From: Labilibaculum antarcticum
GTDB lineage: Bacteria > Bacteroidota > Bacteroidia > Bacteroidales > Marinifilaceae
Direction of reading: 5' to 3'
Length of the DNA stretch: 64,000 nucleotides
Assembly (NCBI RefSeq): GCF_002356295.1
Contig: NZ_AP018042.1
Span: forward strand, 4,806,361 to 4,870,360
The position numbers and the translations under genes were made by a program. Each line of letters starts with the position of its first letter. The stretch's first letter is position 1. This document shows, piece after piece, positions 33,804 to 43,484 of this stretch. The notes below the pieces were generated by a model. That model was not told the DNA's origin. It made no database searches and saw only the letters and a program-made list of their open reading frames with translations.

Positions 33804-36800
33804 ATGAAACAAAAGAAATTCTTCTATTTGCAAGGGAAGTATAGTCAAGTAGGTTTGGCTCTAATTCTATTGCTTATGTGCAACTTTAGTGCCTTTGCAC
33901 AAAACATGGTGCAGGGTGTCGTAACAAGCGCTGAAGATGGTTTTGGAATCCCCGGCATTACTGTAATCCTTAAGGGTACAACAACTGGAACAGTTACTAA
34001 TATCGACGGAGAATACTCCATCGCCGCAAATAAAGGTGATGTGTTGGTATTTAGCTTTATTGGAATGCTAAGCCAGGAAATTAGCGTAACAGGATCAACA
34101 CTAAATGTGAAGATGCAAAATGATGCGGTTAATTTGAATGAAGTAATAGCTGTTGGTTACGGTGTTAAAAAGCGTAGTGTTGTAACAGGTTCTATTACTA
34201 GCCTCGATTCTAAAGACATTTTACAATCAAGACCTGCGGACATTAATCAAGCGTTTACAGGACGTGCTGCCGGTGTTGTTGTATCACAATCTTCTGGTCA
34301 GCCAGGTTCAAGTTCGAAAATTACGATTCGGGGTGTAGGTACTAATGGTAACTCAAACCCTTTATATGTAATTGATGGTTTGCCAATGAGTGACATGAAT
34401 TCGGTAAATCCGAATGATATTGAGTCTTTACAAGTATTAAAAGATGCAACTTCAGCTGCAATTTATGGAGCCAGAGCTGCCAATGGGGTAATTTTGATTA
34501 CGACTAAAAGAGGTAAAAAAGGAGAGACTACTCTTACTTATGATGGTTTTTACGGTGTACAGTCTGCTTTTAATCAGCCTGACTTATTAAATACCGACGA
34601 GTATTTAACAATCATGCAAGAATACTATGCAAACGATGGTAATGCGTATCCAACTTCAATGCCAACTCAAAACAATGGAATAGATACAGATTGGTTAGGT
34701 GCTATTGCTTCCAGTGCACCAGTTCAGGAGCACAATGTTACTGCAACTATGGGAAGCGAAAAAGGGAGTGTATTGTTATCTCTTGGTTACCGTAACCAAG
34801 ATGGTATTATTGGAGGTAATTTAGATAAATCCTTCTTTAAGCGTTACAATGCTAGAATGAATGCTTCTTTTGATGTCAATGAAAACGTAACTGTTGGTGC
34901 TAACATTAACTTTACACATATCGATAAAAGTGGCATTGCTACAGGTTCGAATGGTTACAATGCTGTTTATTACGGATTATTAATGGACCCTACTACGCCT
35001 GTTTATGGAGATGGTTATGCTCCAGCCGATGAAAGTGGTTACGGGACTACTGCCGTTCCATTTACCAGAATGTGGAATCCAATGTCTTTTATGGATGTTA
35101 GTTCAAATGGGTATAACCGTAGCGAAAGAATATATGGAAACACTTATGCGAAAATATCTTTCTTAAAAGATTTTGTTTTTAAAACAGATCTTGCTGCAAA
35201 CTTCAAAAGTGGTCGCAGTAGAAGTTTTAGTCCTACTTATTATCATAATGTGTCTAACTACTCAGATATTAACAAGGTGTCTCAAAACTCAGATAGAGCA
35301 GCTTTCTGGCAATGGGAGAATACCTTGACTTATACAAAAGAGATAGGTGATCATCATATTACAGTCTTATTAGGTACTTCAGCATCTGAAAGCACCTATG
35401 AGAATTTAGGAGGTTCAAGAGTTGGATATCCTGCAGAAGCCGATGGTAATGATAATTTCTGGTGGCTTAATTCAGGTAATATTGAAGGGGTTACTAATTA
35501 TGGAGAGGCAGATCCTGTTCATACAATTTCTTCTTATTTTGGTCGATTAAGTTATAACTATCAGGAAAAATACATGGCTGAGTTTGTTGTGCGTCGTGAT
35601 GGTAGTTCTAATTTCGGACCAAAGGATAGATACGCTATATTTCCAGGAGTTAGTTTTGGGTGGAATGTTTCAAACGAAGATTTTTGGAATATTGAGAACT
35701 TTGATAAATTAAAGCTTCGTGCAAGTTGGGGTCAGAATGGTAATGAGGCAATTAGCCCATTTTCATACACTTCAACAATTGCCAATGATCGAAATTACAC
35801 ACTTGGTAATGGGTCTGTGATTACAGGTTCATCTCCATCCAACTTAGTAAATCCTAATGTTAGATGGGAAACAAGTGAGCAATTAAATATCGGTGCCGAT
35901 ATGGTTTTCTATAATGGTGCATTAAGAGTTAGTATGGATTATTATACTAAAACGACTCAAGATTTATTGTTTCAACGTACTGTTGAGGCCGTAAGAGGTA
36001 ATGATGCTCCTTATTATAATGCAGGTGAGATCAAAAACTCAGGTCTTGAATTCCAAGTTGGATACAATTTTAACGTTGGAGAAGTTGATTTTGCAGTCAA
36101 TGCGAATGCTTCTTATTTAAAGAACGAAGTTACCAAAGTGGGTAATGATAATGGATATGAAGAAGGTGGATGGTGGAAAGGAACAACTAATGTAACTCGT
36201 ATGCAAGAAGGCTTACCCATTGGAACTTTCTATGGATATAAGATTGATGGGATTTTCCAGACTCCGGCTGATATCAACAGTGAAATATATCCAAATGCAC
36301 AGCCAGGTGATTTTAAATGGCATGATACTAACGGAGATGGAGCAATTACACCAGATGATAGAACTGATATTGGAAATCCATGGCCAAAATGGACTTATGG
36401 TGTGAGTATTAATGCTAAATGGAAAGGTTTTGATTATAGCATGATGATGCACGGAAAAACAGGTATGGATATTTGGATGGCTCAATACAGAGATGAAGCC
36501 TACGGACGTGCTAATTTGCCTGATTTCTGGTTAGATAGATGGCAACAAGCCGGGGATAACAATGGTGTGCCAAGACTAAGTATTGCAGATGCTAATGATA
36601 ACGTGAGAAAAGCTTCTGAATTCCACGTGAAAGATGCTTCTTTCTTTAAGATTGGTACTATTGAATTAGGATATACTTTACCTAAAAGATGGGTTAAGGC
36701 TGTGAATTTATCAAAAGTGAGAATTTATACTGCTGCTGATAATGTTGCTGTTTTCTCAAAATACCCAATGTTCGATCCTGAAGTGGGAGCAATGGAAGGA

Positions 36801-36881
36801 AATATCCTAAATACAGGTTTAGATTACTCTATGTATCCACAGGCTAGAACAATCAGATTTGGTCTTAGCGTAGGTTTCTAA
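33804..36881 (+). CDS. SusC/RagA-family TonB-dependent outer-membrane transporter
   Basis: A 1025-residue outer-membrane beta-barrel importer. The signal peptide ends near CNFSAFAQ (residue ~33). A carboxypeptidase-D-like domain follows (GITVILKGTTTGTVTNIDG), then a TonB-box-like region (VNLNEVIAVGYGVKKR) and the plug (ADINQAFTGRAAGVVVSQSS, GSSSKITIRGVGTNGNSNPL, YVIDGLPM). The barrel ends in ARTIRFGLSVGF with the terminal Phe needed for membrane insertion. It pairs with SusD, 8 bp downstream, to bind and import an oligosaccharide. Confidence 0.97.
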   Translation: MKQKKFFYLQGKYSQVGLALILLLMCNFSAFAQNMVQGVVTSAEDGFGIPGITVILKGTTTGTVTNIDGEYSIAANKGDVLVFSFIGMLSQEISVTGSTLNVKMQNDAVNLNEVIAVGYGVKKRSVVTGSITSLDSKDILQSRPADINQAFTGRAAGVVVSQSSGQPGSSSKITIRGVGTNGNSNPLYVIDGLPMSDMNSVNPNDIESLQVLKDATSAAIYGARAANGVILITTKRGKKGETTLTYDGFYGVQSAFNQPDLLNTDEYLTIMQEYYANDGNAYPTSMPTQNNGIDTDWLGAIASSAPVQEHNVTATMGSEKGSVLLSLGYRNQDGIIGGNLDKSFFKRYNARMNASFDVNENVTVGANINFTHIDKSGIATGSNGYNAVYYGLLMDPTTPVYGDGYAPADESGYGTTAVPFTRMWNPMSFMDVSSNGYNRSERIYGNTYAKISFLKDFVFKTDLAANFKSGRSRSFSPTYYHNVSNYSDINKVSQNSDRAAFWQWENTLTYTKEIGDHHITVLLGTSASESTYENLGGSRVGYPAEADGNDNFWWLNSGNIEGVTNYGEADPVHTISSYFGRLSYNYQEKYMAEFVVRRDGSSNFGPKDRYAIFPGVSFGWNVSNEDFWNIENFDKLKLRASWGQNGNEAISPFSYTSTIANDRNYTLGNGSVITGSSPSNLVNPNVRWETSEQLNIGADMVFYNGALRVSMDYYTKTTQDLLFQRTVEAVRGNDAPYYNAGEIKNSGLEFQVGYNFNVGEVDFAVNANASYLKNEVTKVGNDNGYEEGGWWKGTTNVTRMQEGLPIGTFYGYKIDGIFQTPADINSEIYPNAQPGDFKWHDTNGDGAITPDDRTDIGNPWPKWTYGVSINAKWKGFDYSMMMHGKTGMDIWMAQYRDEAYGRANLPDFWLDRWQQAGDNNGVPRLSIADANDNVRKASEFHVKDASFFKIGTIELGYTLPKRWVKAVNLSKVRIYTAADNVAVFSKYPMFDPEVGAMEGNILNTGLDYSMYPQARTIRFGLSVGF

Positions 36882-36889
36882 TATATAAT

Positions 36890-38509
36890 ATGATTAAAAA
36901 TAAATTTAAACGTATGAAACAAATAAAATATATATTCATTATTGCGGTCTTACTAATCGCTGCTTCATGTTCCGATTCATTTCTGGACACCGATCCTGTG
37001 AATAAATCCACTGAGGATAATTTCTACCAAACAGATGCTCAGATGTTTGCGGCTCTTATGGCAGCTTATGACCCATTACAATGGGGAGGTATAGCTGGTT
37101 CTTGTGTTCCTTTTAGCGAAATTCGTTCAGACAATATGAAAACCGGAGGCGGTGGACAAGGTGATCAGCCGGATGTTCAAGCTCTGGAAGACTTTGTAAA
37201 TAATTCAGTAAACTCAGCTTCGGATGGTATCTGGAAAAAAAATTATACAGGTATTTATCGTGCTAATTTGGTAATCAATTCAGAGCTTGAAAGTGATGCG
37301 ACTAACGTTTATAAAGCAGAAGCAAAATTTTTAAGAGCTTGGTATCACTTTGATGTTTTAAGAACTTATGGGCCATGTCCGGTGGTTACAGAAACTATTT
37401 TTCCTGAAAGTCAGAAATTTGTGAGAGAAGATCGTGCTGTTGTAAATGAATTCATCATTAATAATTTGAAAGCAGCAATTCCAATGTTAGAGGATGCCCA
37501 CGATGCTGCTAATGTTGGACGTATAACTCAAGCGGCTGCTCAAGCCTTATTAGGGAAAGTTTTGATTTACAAAGCTGACTGGAATAATGATGATAAAGCA
37601 ACTTTTGATGAAGCTGCTACTTATTTACAGAAAGTAGTTGACAATCCAAACTATGCTTTGTTTACTGATTATGCGCTATTGTTTGCACCGCATGCAGAGA
37701 ATAATTCAGAGTCAATTTTTGAAATTCAACGTACCACAAAAAGTGGTAAAAGCAATTGGAGTAGTGTAGATGAAACTACAGAAGGAAACTTTTGGGCTCA
37801 GTTTTGTGGACCTCGTGGATATCCAGGAAACGATGTTATTGATGGTGGATGGGGATTCTTACTTCCTCAAAATGATTTGATGGATTATTACCTGCCAGAT
37901 GATGTTGCTAGAAAAACTTCTGTTGCTTGGACTTACGATGAGTTGGTAACAGATTACAATGTAGGTAAATCAGAAGATGATCAGGTTGAATGGGCAATAG
38001 ACCAATATAACCAATTAGACTTTGTGGGTTACGCACAAAAGAAATATTCATTATGGAAAGATTACGATTATGTAGGTGGTTTAGCTCTTAATCGTCCAGG
38101 TAACGAACGGATCATTCGTTTGTCTGATGTTTATTTGATGTTGGCAGAATGTAATCTAAGAGGAACAGTGAATGAAGCAAAAGCTAAATCTTTGATCAAT
38201 GAAGTTAGAAAGAATCACGTTTACGGTGGTGCTGCTAGTTTTGATGGTGTAGATGAGCTAATTGCAACTTATCCTTCAAGATTTGCAACTACTCTTGATG
38301 TACTGTGGTACGAAAGACGTGTTGAATTTGCAGGTGAAGGTGATAGATGGTATGATTTAGTAAGAAGTGGAAGAGCTCCAAGTGTAATGGGAGCTATTTA
38401 CCCAGGTGTTGATTGGACTAAGCATATTTATATGCCTATTGGACTTACAGAACAAGGTAATTCAGGAGGTTCTTTAACTGAATATCCAAGTGAATCTTTG
38501 CCTCATTAA
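36890..38509 (+). CDS. SusD/RagB-family glycan-binding lipoprotein
   Basis: A 539-residue surface lipoprotein that caps the SusC barrel. The lipobox LIAASC puts the lipidated Cys at ~27; a second ATG at 36914 could also start it. The protein begins with SDSFLDTDPVNKSTEDNFYQ, has the EAKFLRAWYHFDVLRTYGP helix of the family, and ends with the RLSDVYLMLAECNLRG and LWYERRVEFAGEGDRWYDLVR segments. It is cotranscribed with susC, and a terminator hairpin lies ~90 bp downstream. Confidence 0.96.
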   Translation: MIKNKFKRMKQIKYIFIIAVLLIAASCSDSFLDTDPVNKSTEDNFYQTDAQMFAALMAAYDPLQWGGIAGSCVPFSEIRSDNMKTGGGGQGDQPDVQALEDFVNNSVNSASDGIWKKNYTGIYRANLVINSELESDATNVYKAEAKFLRAWYHFDVLRTYGPCPVVTETIFPESQKFVREDRAVVNEFIINNLKAAIPMLEDAHDAANVGRITQAAAQALLGKVLIYKADWNNDDKATFDEAATYLQKVVDNPNYALFTDYALLFAPHAENNSESIFEIQRTTKSGKSNWSSVDETTEGNFWAQFCGPRGYPGNDVIDGGWGFLLPQNDLMDYYLPDDVARKTSVAWTYDELVTDYNVGKSEDDQVEWAIDQYNQLDFVGYAQKKYSLWKDYDYVGGLALNRPGNERIIRLSDVYLMLAECNLRGTVNEAKAKSLINEVRKNHVYGGAASFDGVDELIATYPSRFATTLDVLWYERRVEFAGEGDRWYDLVRSGRAPSVMGAIYPGVDWTKHIYMPIGLTEQGNSGGSLTEYPSESLPH

Positions 38510-38597
38510 ATTTGAGATTGCAAACAAATCTGATTACAACTAAACTAGCTGTTGTGTTATTTTAAGCTTTGCGATTTTCAAATGAATAATTAAAATT

Positions 38598-38637
38598 ACA
38601 GAAGCCAATACCATAAGAATTTGGGTTTGGCTTCTGT
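38598..38637 (+). terminator. Hairpin between susD and the fucosidase gene
   Basis: ACAGAAGCCAA (38598-38608) pairs with TTGGCTTCTGT (38627-38637), then TTA. It could reduce read-through into the enzyme genes, giving more SusCD than enzymes. Confidence 0.7.
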
Positions 38638-38689
38638 TTATAACATGTAGCAATTAAGTAAGTGCAAGAAGCTACCAATACTATTAGTA

Positions 38690-40198
38690 ATGAGAAAAAT
38701 AACACTATTCTTAAGCTTAGCCCTTTTTTTAACAATGGGTTGCTCTGAAAGCAATAAAAAAGTAGAAAAATACACTGCAGATTGGGAATCTATTCAAAAT
38801 TATGAGATCCCTGCTTGGTTTGAAGATGCCAAATTTGGAATTTTTATTCATTGGGGCGCTTATTCGGTACCAGCCTATGATAATGAGTGGTATCCAAGAC
38901 ATATGTATCAGGATTCTATGCTATGGCACCAAACTGATCCTTCCTTGTCTAAAAAAGGAACAAATCCGGTTTATACACATCACACGGAAACTTATGGACA
39001 CCCTTCTATTTTTGGATATAAGGATTTTATTCCCATGTTTAAAGCCGAAAAATTCGATGCAAAACAATGGATAGACTTATTTAAAAAAGCCGGTGCAAAG
39101 TATGTTGTTCCAGTAGCAGAACATCACGATGGTTTTGCGATGTATAATTCTCATGTTACTCGTTGGAATGCCGCAGTAATGGGGCCAAAACGAGACATTA
39201 TTAAGGAGCTTAAACTAGCAACCGCGAATGCTGGATTAAAGTTTGGCGTATCTTCTCATTTTGCTTTTAACTGGGATTACTATAATCACGAAGAGAGGTT
39301 TGATACCAGTAATCCTGAATTGGCAGATTTGTACGGGCCTGCACACAAAAGATATGCTCCGGTAAGTGAGGAGTTTATGGATCTTTGGTGGAGACGTACT
39401 ACTGATATTATCGACAGTTACAATCCTGATATCCTTTGGTTCGACTTTTACTGGGATCGTCCGGAATTTGCTTCTTATCATTCAAAATTAGCCGCTTATT
39501 ATTACAATATGGGCTTGGAAAATAAGAAAGAGGTAGTTCTGCAAAGTAAAAATATGGGCTACGAATCATTCCCTGAAGGAACCAATGTATTGGATATCGA
39601 ACGTGGAAAACGTTCTGATATCAGCAAAGATGCATGGCAAACAGATACTTCAATTGGTAAGAATTCCTGGTGCTATACCAACACTTGGGAGAGTAAAACT
39701 TCTAATTCTTTACTTGATGATTTAATTGATATTGTGAGTAAGAATGGAACTATGTTATTGAATGTAGGACCTAAAGCTGATGGCACAATTCCACAGGATC
39801 AAAAAGATGTTTTATTGGGAATAGGCGATTGGTTAGCAACAAACGGAGAAGCCATTTACGATACACGTCCATGGAAAATATTCGGTGAAGGACCAACCAA
39901 AGCTAGCGAAGGACATCATTCAGAAGGAAACAATGAGGCCTTAACCTCAAAGGACATCCGATTTACTACAAAAGGAGATGTTTTGTATGCAACAGCTCTT
40001 GGTTATGCTGAAAATGGAACTTTTGTAATCAAATCTCTGGCAACTAATAATGAAAATGAGACACGTCCAGTACAATCGGTTGAATTTATCAGCGCAAAGA
40101 ATAAAATTGATTGGAAACAAACCGAGAATGGTTTGGAAATAAATGTAAATGGCGAAAACCAAGATGGAGCAGCCTTTGTTTTTAAAGTGAAATTTTAG
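38690..40198 (+). CDS. GH29 alpha-L-fucosidase lipoprotein
   Basis: 502 residues. The signal peptide has a lipobox (LFLTMGCSES). The GH29 barrel is clear: WFEDAKFGIFIHWGAYSVPA, EWYPRHMY, YVVPVAEHHDGFAMY, and DILWFDFYW with the likely nucleophile Asp252. NGTMLLNVGPKADGTIP is another family signature. The C-terminal beta-domain closes with EFISAKNKIDW...AAFVFKVKF. It releases alpha-linked L-fucose in the periplasm or at the surface, suggesting that the locus handles a fucosylated glycan of algal or animal origin. It is downstream of susD in the same direction. Confidence 0.95.
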   Translation: MRKITLFLSLALFLTMGCSESNKKVEKYTADWESIQNYEIPAWFEDAKFGIFIHWGAYSVPAYDNEWYPRHMYQDSMLWHQTDPSLSKKGTNPVYTHHTETYGHPSIFGYKDFIPMFKAEKFDAKQWIDLFKKAGAKYVVPVAEHHDGFAMYNSHVTRWNAAVMGPKRDIIKELKLATANAGLKFGVSSHFAFNWDYYNHEERFDTSNPELADLYGPAHKRYAPVSEEFMDLWWRRTTDIIDSYNPDILWFDFYWDRPEFASYHSKLAAYYYNMGLENKKEVVLQSKNMGYESFPEGTNVLDIERGKRSDISKDAWQTDTSIGKNSWCYTNTWESKTSNSLLDDLIDIVSKNGTMLLNVGPKADGTIPQDQKDVLLGIGDWLATNGEAIYDTRPWKIFGEGPTKASEGHHSEGNNEALTSKDIRFTTKGDVLYATALGYAENGTFVIKSLATNNENETRPVQSVEFISAKNKIDWKQTENGLEINVNGENQDGAAFVFKVKF

Positions 40199-40273
40199 GA
40201 ATCAATAGCAAGAGTTAACTAAGATTGATTGTACGATTAGAGAGATTTTCATCATTAAAACAATACAAAAATA

Positions 40274-40495
40274 ATGTCTAAATATTTTACATTTTTGTTG
40301 TATTTCAGTTTTATTATTTTGGTAAGTTGTTCTTCAAATCATCCCAAGGGCAGCTTTGGGTATGATTTAGATTTCCTGAAAAAACATCAGGAAGTGATTA
40401 CTCTTCAGACAAATAATGGAAAGAGGTAAATTGTATTGTTACCAGAATTGCAAGGAAGAGTAATGATTTCCCAAAACGATTTCTTAAGAAAATAG
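40274..40495 (+). pseudogene. Truncated DUF6786-like lipoprotein gene
   Basis: The frame opens with a lipoprotein signal (FIILVSCSSN) and continues FGYDLDFLKKHQEVITLQT. An in-frame TAA at 40427-40429 follows, then VLLPELQGRVMISQNDFLRK and a TAG at 40493. FGYDLDFLKK and LQGRVM resemble the start of DUF6786 lipoproteins, normally several hundred residues and frequent in polysaccharide loci. Everything after ~75 codons is missing, so this is a dead remnant in the 40199-40541 gap. Confidence 0.6.
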
Positions 40496-40541
40496 CATAT
40501 TAACATGGAGATTACTTTTGAATAAATTAAAATTTATACGG

Positions 40542-41411
40542 ATGAAAATTAGTACAAAACTGTTATTGTTACTTATTTTAATTGTGTTGTCAGAAAATAG
40601 GGCAGTTGCACAGTCTTGGGGATATAACAATAACCGCGTGGCGGTAAGCTTTGATGGCAACAGCGCTCCCGACAATCAATATAAGTGGCCAACGGGCGAT
40701 CCCGATGATTGGGGCGCGCTTGTCGCTTCATGCGCAATAATGGCAAAATTGGATTTACAAGAAAAATTGGTGCATTGCTCTTACAACAATTTCATTGATG
40801 CTCCAACGGGACCTGATAATGAAAACCAGTTGAAAATAAGTGCTGATGGTGCTATTGTTCGTTGGGGATTCAACAAAGACAATTTCTTTGATGTAACGAA
40901 ACAACTGCAAGATTCAAAATTGCATTTGGCTAAGGAGATTGGAAAATCAACGGCTTCAGATCCCTTGTACTTTATGCATGCCGGCCTTTCTGAGTTTTTA
41001 TATCAGGTGGTAGAAGAAGTCATAAAACAGGGAAATATAGAAGCGTTAAACCATGTTTATTTATTGTCGCATAGTGAGTTTAATGAAAATGAGACACGAC
41101 GTGATTACCATCGAACTTGGGAGGATGTACAAAAACTTTGTGGCCATCGCATGAAGTATAAGAAAATTAAGGATCAAAATGACAAGGATAATCCCAATAA
41201 CTTATGGCATTCAAAAAAAGACTTTTCTGTTTGGTATTGGATGAGAGATCATAAAGATCCTAATATTCGTTGGATGTACACCAGAGTGCAGGCACATAGC
41301 GGAGGTGATGCAGATATTTCAGATTGTGGTTTGTTTTATTACTTATTAGTAGGTGACGATAATGGATCCCCTTCAAAATTCAGAGACTTTATTGGCGATG
41401 GAATTGAGTAA
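40542..41411 (+). CDS. Secreted nucleoside-hydrolase-like protein, paralogue 1
   Basis: 289 residues with a signal peptide ending near AVAQSWG. The start is the ATG at 40542; a TTG at 40518 would add eight residues. The sequence GDPDDWGALVAS resembles the Asp-rich metal site of the nucleoside-hydrolase/DUF1593 fold. It is homologous to the gene at 43479: both share the DPDD motif, an (L/Q)HS(E/K)(F/W)NE motif mid-protein and a C-terminal SDC.. segment (DISDCGLFYYLLVGD here). Its role in glycan use is unknown; it may act on glycosidic or ribosyl-like bonds. It is part of the polysaccharide locus by position and strand. Confidence 0.7.
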   Translation: MKISTKLLLLLILIVLSENRAVAQSWGYNNNRVAVSFDGNSAPDNQYKWPTGDPDDWGALVASCAIMAKLDLQEKLVHCSYNNFIDAPTGPDNENQLKISADGAIVRWGFNKDNFFDVTKQLQDSKLHLAKEIGKSTASDPLYFMHAGLSEFLYQVVEEVIKQGNIEALNHVYLLSHSEFNENETRRDYHRTWEDVQKLCGHRMKYKKIKDQNDKDNPNNLWHSKKDFSVWYWMRDHKDPNIRWMYTRVQAHSGGDADISDCGLFYYLLVGDDNGSPSKFRDFIGDGIE

Positions 41412-41566
41412 TGTTTAATAATTTGAAAGGGAAAGGGGCAGGATACGATTAAAATAGTTCCCATATAGATCCTTTTAAGATAATTCTCTAGAAAGATTCC
41501 TGAAAAAAGATGAACGGAAGAACCAGATTCAATTAGATCGTTAAGTTTTTATTGAAAAAATACAGA

Positions 41567-43246
41567 ATGATGAATAAAATTATCTCATACTCAATTATTG
41601 CCATTCTCTTTGGTTTGCTGAATTATGAACCACTATCAGCACAAAATTTAGAAGATTTTCGCTGGACTTTAATTGATGCAAAAGGCGATGTAACCGGGCG
41701 TCACGAAAATTCTTTTATCGAGTACAATGATAAATTTTACCTGCTTGGAGGACGTGGTGTAAATCCGGTAAATATTTTTGATCCAAAAACAAATACCTGG
41801 GAAACCAAAGGAAAATCACCCATGGAAATCAATCATTTTCAGGCAGTGGTTTATGGCGATGTCTTTTATTTGGTAGGCGCTATGGAGGGTCAATATCCTA
41901 TAGAAAAACCTCTTGAAAACATTTGGCTTTATTACCCAAAAACTGACAAGTGGGAAAAAGGTCCGCTGATTCCTGAAAACCGAAGGAGAGGTGGTGCCGG
42001 AGCTGTTGTTTACAAGGATAAAATATATATGGCTTGTGGTATTGATTACGGTCATACCAGTGGAACAAATAACCTTTTTGATAGTTATGACCTAAAAACG
42101 GGAGAGTGGAAAGTATTGACCAAAGCGCCGCATATTCGCGATCATTTTCCAGGTATTACTGTCGGCGATAAATTGTATTGTGTTGGAGGTAGAAATTCTA
42201 GTGTTCATTTTCCAAATAGATTTGGTGCTTTTTTCGAAGCAACCGTTCCTTATGTTGATGTGTATGACTTTAAAAAGGAAGAATGGTATACTCTTGAAGA
42301 AGAGCTTCCTTTTCCTTCAGCTGCTGGCGGAATTGTAGCGATGGATAATAAACTCATTTATATGGGTGGCGAAGGCGTATATAAACATGCTTATTATCAA
42401 ACTCAAAGTCTCGATTTGGAAACCGAAAAGTGGGAGCAACTTTCACCAATGGTTATTGGACGTCACGGAAGTGGCGCTGTTTTATATGACAATAAAATAT
42501 ATGTGGCTGCTGGCAGTTACAAACAAGGGGGTTCAAATATGAATTCTATTGAAGTCTTTTCGGCAAATCATAAATGGAAAAGTTTGTTTAACGGACAAAA
42601 TCTGGACGGTTGGGACGTAAAATGTGTTGAGGCTGATAAAACCAAAGGTTATTGGGCGGTTGATAATGGAACTATTTTATGCAATACAAAAGGGAGCTCC
42701 GATCATCAATACATGTGGTTGCAAACAGTTGACGAGTATGCAGACTTTGAGTTACGTCTTCAATTTCAAGCAACAAGAGAAAATAAAGGCAATGCAGGTA
42801 TTCAAATTCGTAGCCGATATGATGAAAATGCCAAGTTGGATGGTGACTTTTTGGGGTGGATGGATGGACCGCAGGTTGATATTGAACCCAACGATCCATG
42901 GCGAAATGGTCTGATTTACGACGAAACCCGAAATACAAATCGCTGGATAAATCCAAGTTTGCCCGACTGGAGTATTTCGGAAAAGGATTGTGCACCCAAA
43001 ACAGTTTTTTATTATTGGAACGATGAAAGACCGGGTTGGAACGATATGCGAATTGTCTGCAAGGGAATGCACATTACAACCTATGTAAACAACATTAAAG
43101 TTTCCGATTATGATGGAACAGGTGTTTTAGATGATGAAAACCATGTGAAAAACAGAGTGTCTAAGAAAGGTCATATTGCCATTCAATTGCATAGAAAAGC
43201 AAATAATTTCATTCGCTACAAAGGTATTGAAATAAGAATTTTATAA
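41567..43246 (+). CDS. Kelch-repeat and DUF1080 (3-keto-disaccharide hydrolase) fusion protein
   Basis: 559 residues, exported by a signal peptide ending near EPLSAQN. Residues ~25-330 are kelch repeats making a beta-propeller: YNDKFYLLGG, VVYGDVFYLVGA, VYKDKIYMACG, VGDKLYCVGG, DNKLIYMGG and YDNKIYVAAG. Residues ~340-559 are a DUF1080 domain: WKSLFNGQNLDGWDV, DFELRLQFQ, NAGIQIRSRY and GHIAIQLHR. DUF1080 proteins include beta-glucanase-like lectin folds and 3-keto-glycoside hydrolases. The ATG at 41567 was chosen over a TTG at 41552. It is flanked by two paralogous nucleoside-hydrolase-like genes, which suggests the three work on one substrate. Confidence 0.88.
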   Translation: MMNKIISYSIIAILFGLLNYEPLSAQNLEDFRWTLIDAKGDVTGRHENSFIEYNDKFYLLGGRGVNPVNIFDPKTNTWETKGKSPMEINHFQAVVYGDVFYLVGAMEGQYPIEKPLENIWLYYPKTDKWEKGPLIPENRRRGGAGAVVYKDKIYMACGIDYGHTSGTNNLFDSYDLKTGEWKVLTKAPHIRDHFPGITVGDKLYCVGGRNSSVHFPNRFGAFFEATVPYVDVYDFKKEEWYTLEEELPFPSAAGGIVAMDNKLIYMGGEGVYKHAYYQTQSLDLETEKWEQLSPMVIGRHGSGAVLYDNKIYVAAGSYKQGGSNMNSIEVFSANHKWKSLFNGQNLDGWDVKCVEADKTKGYWAVDNGTILCNTKGSSDHQYMWLQTVDEYADFELRLQFQATRENKGNAGIQIRSRYDENAKLDGDFLGWMDGPQVDIEPNDPWRNGLIYDETRNTNRWINPSLPDWSISEKDCAPKTVFYYWNDERPGWNDMRIVCKGMHITTYVNNIKVSDYDGTGVLDDENHVKNRVSKKGHIAIQLHRKANNFIRYKGIEIRIL

Positions 43247-43390
43247 TTCTACTCTGAACCAGAAATTCAATTATTTGAATAATAAAACGATCTCTTAACT
43301 TTATGCTACGGCTTGTCCATTTAGTTTTGAAGTTTAATAAATTTCAATTTTGTAAAACTCATTTTATACGGATTATATTAATATAATATT

Positions 43391-43484
43391 ATGAAACGTC
43401 CATGTATAAAGCTTTCTACACATAGGGAGATGATTATATGGTAAGTTCCATATGACAAAAACTTAAAATTATAAACATATGAAA
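43391..43484 (+). promoter_or_regulatory. Duplicated leader/promoter segment, copy B
   Basis: ATGAAACGTCCATG (43391-43404), a variable ~33 bp, then ATGGTAAGTTCCATATG, CAAAAAC and TAAAATTATAAACATATGAAA up to the start codon of the 43479 gene. It matches 10852-10952 on the opposite strand. Similarity ends right after the ATGAAA start. Confidence 0.7.
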
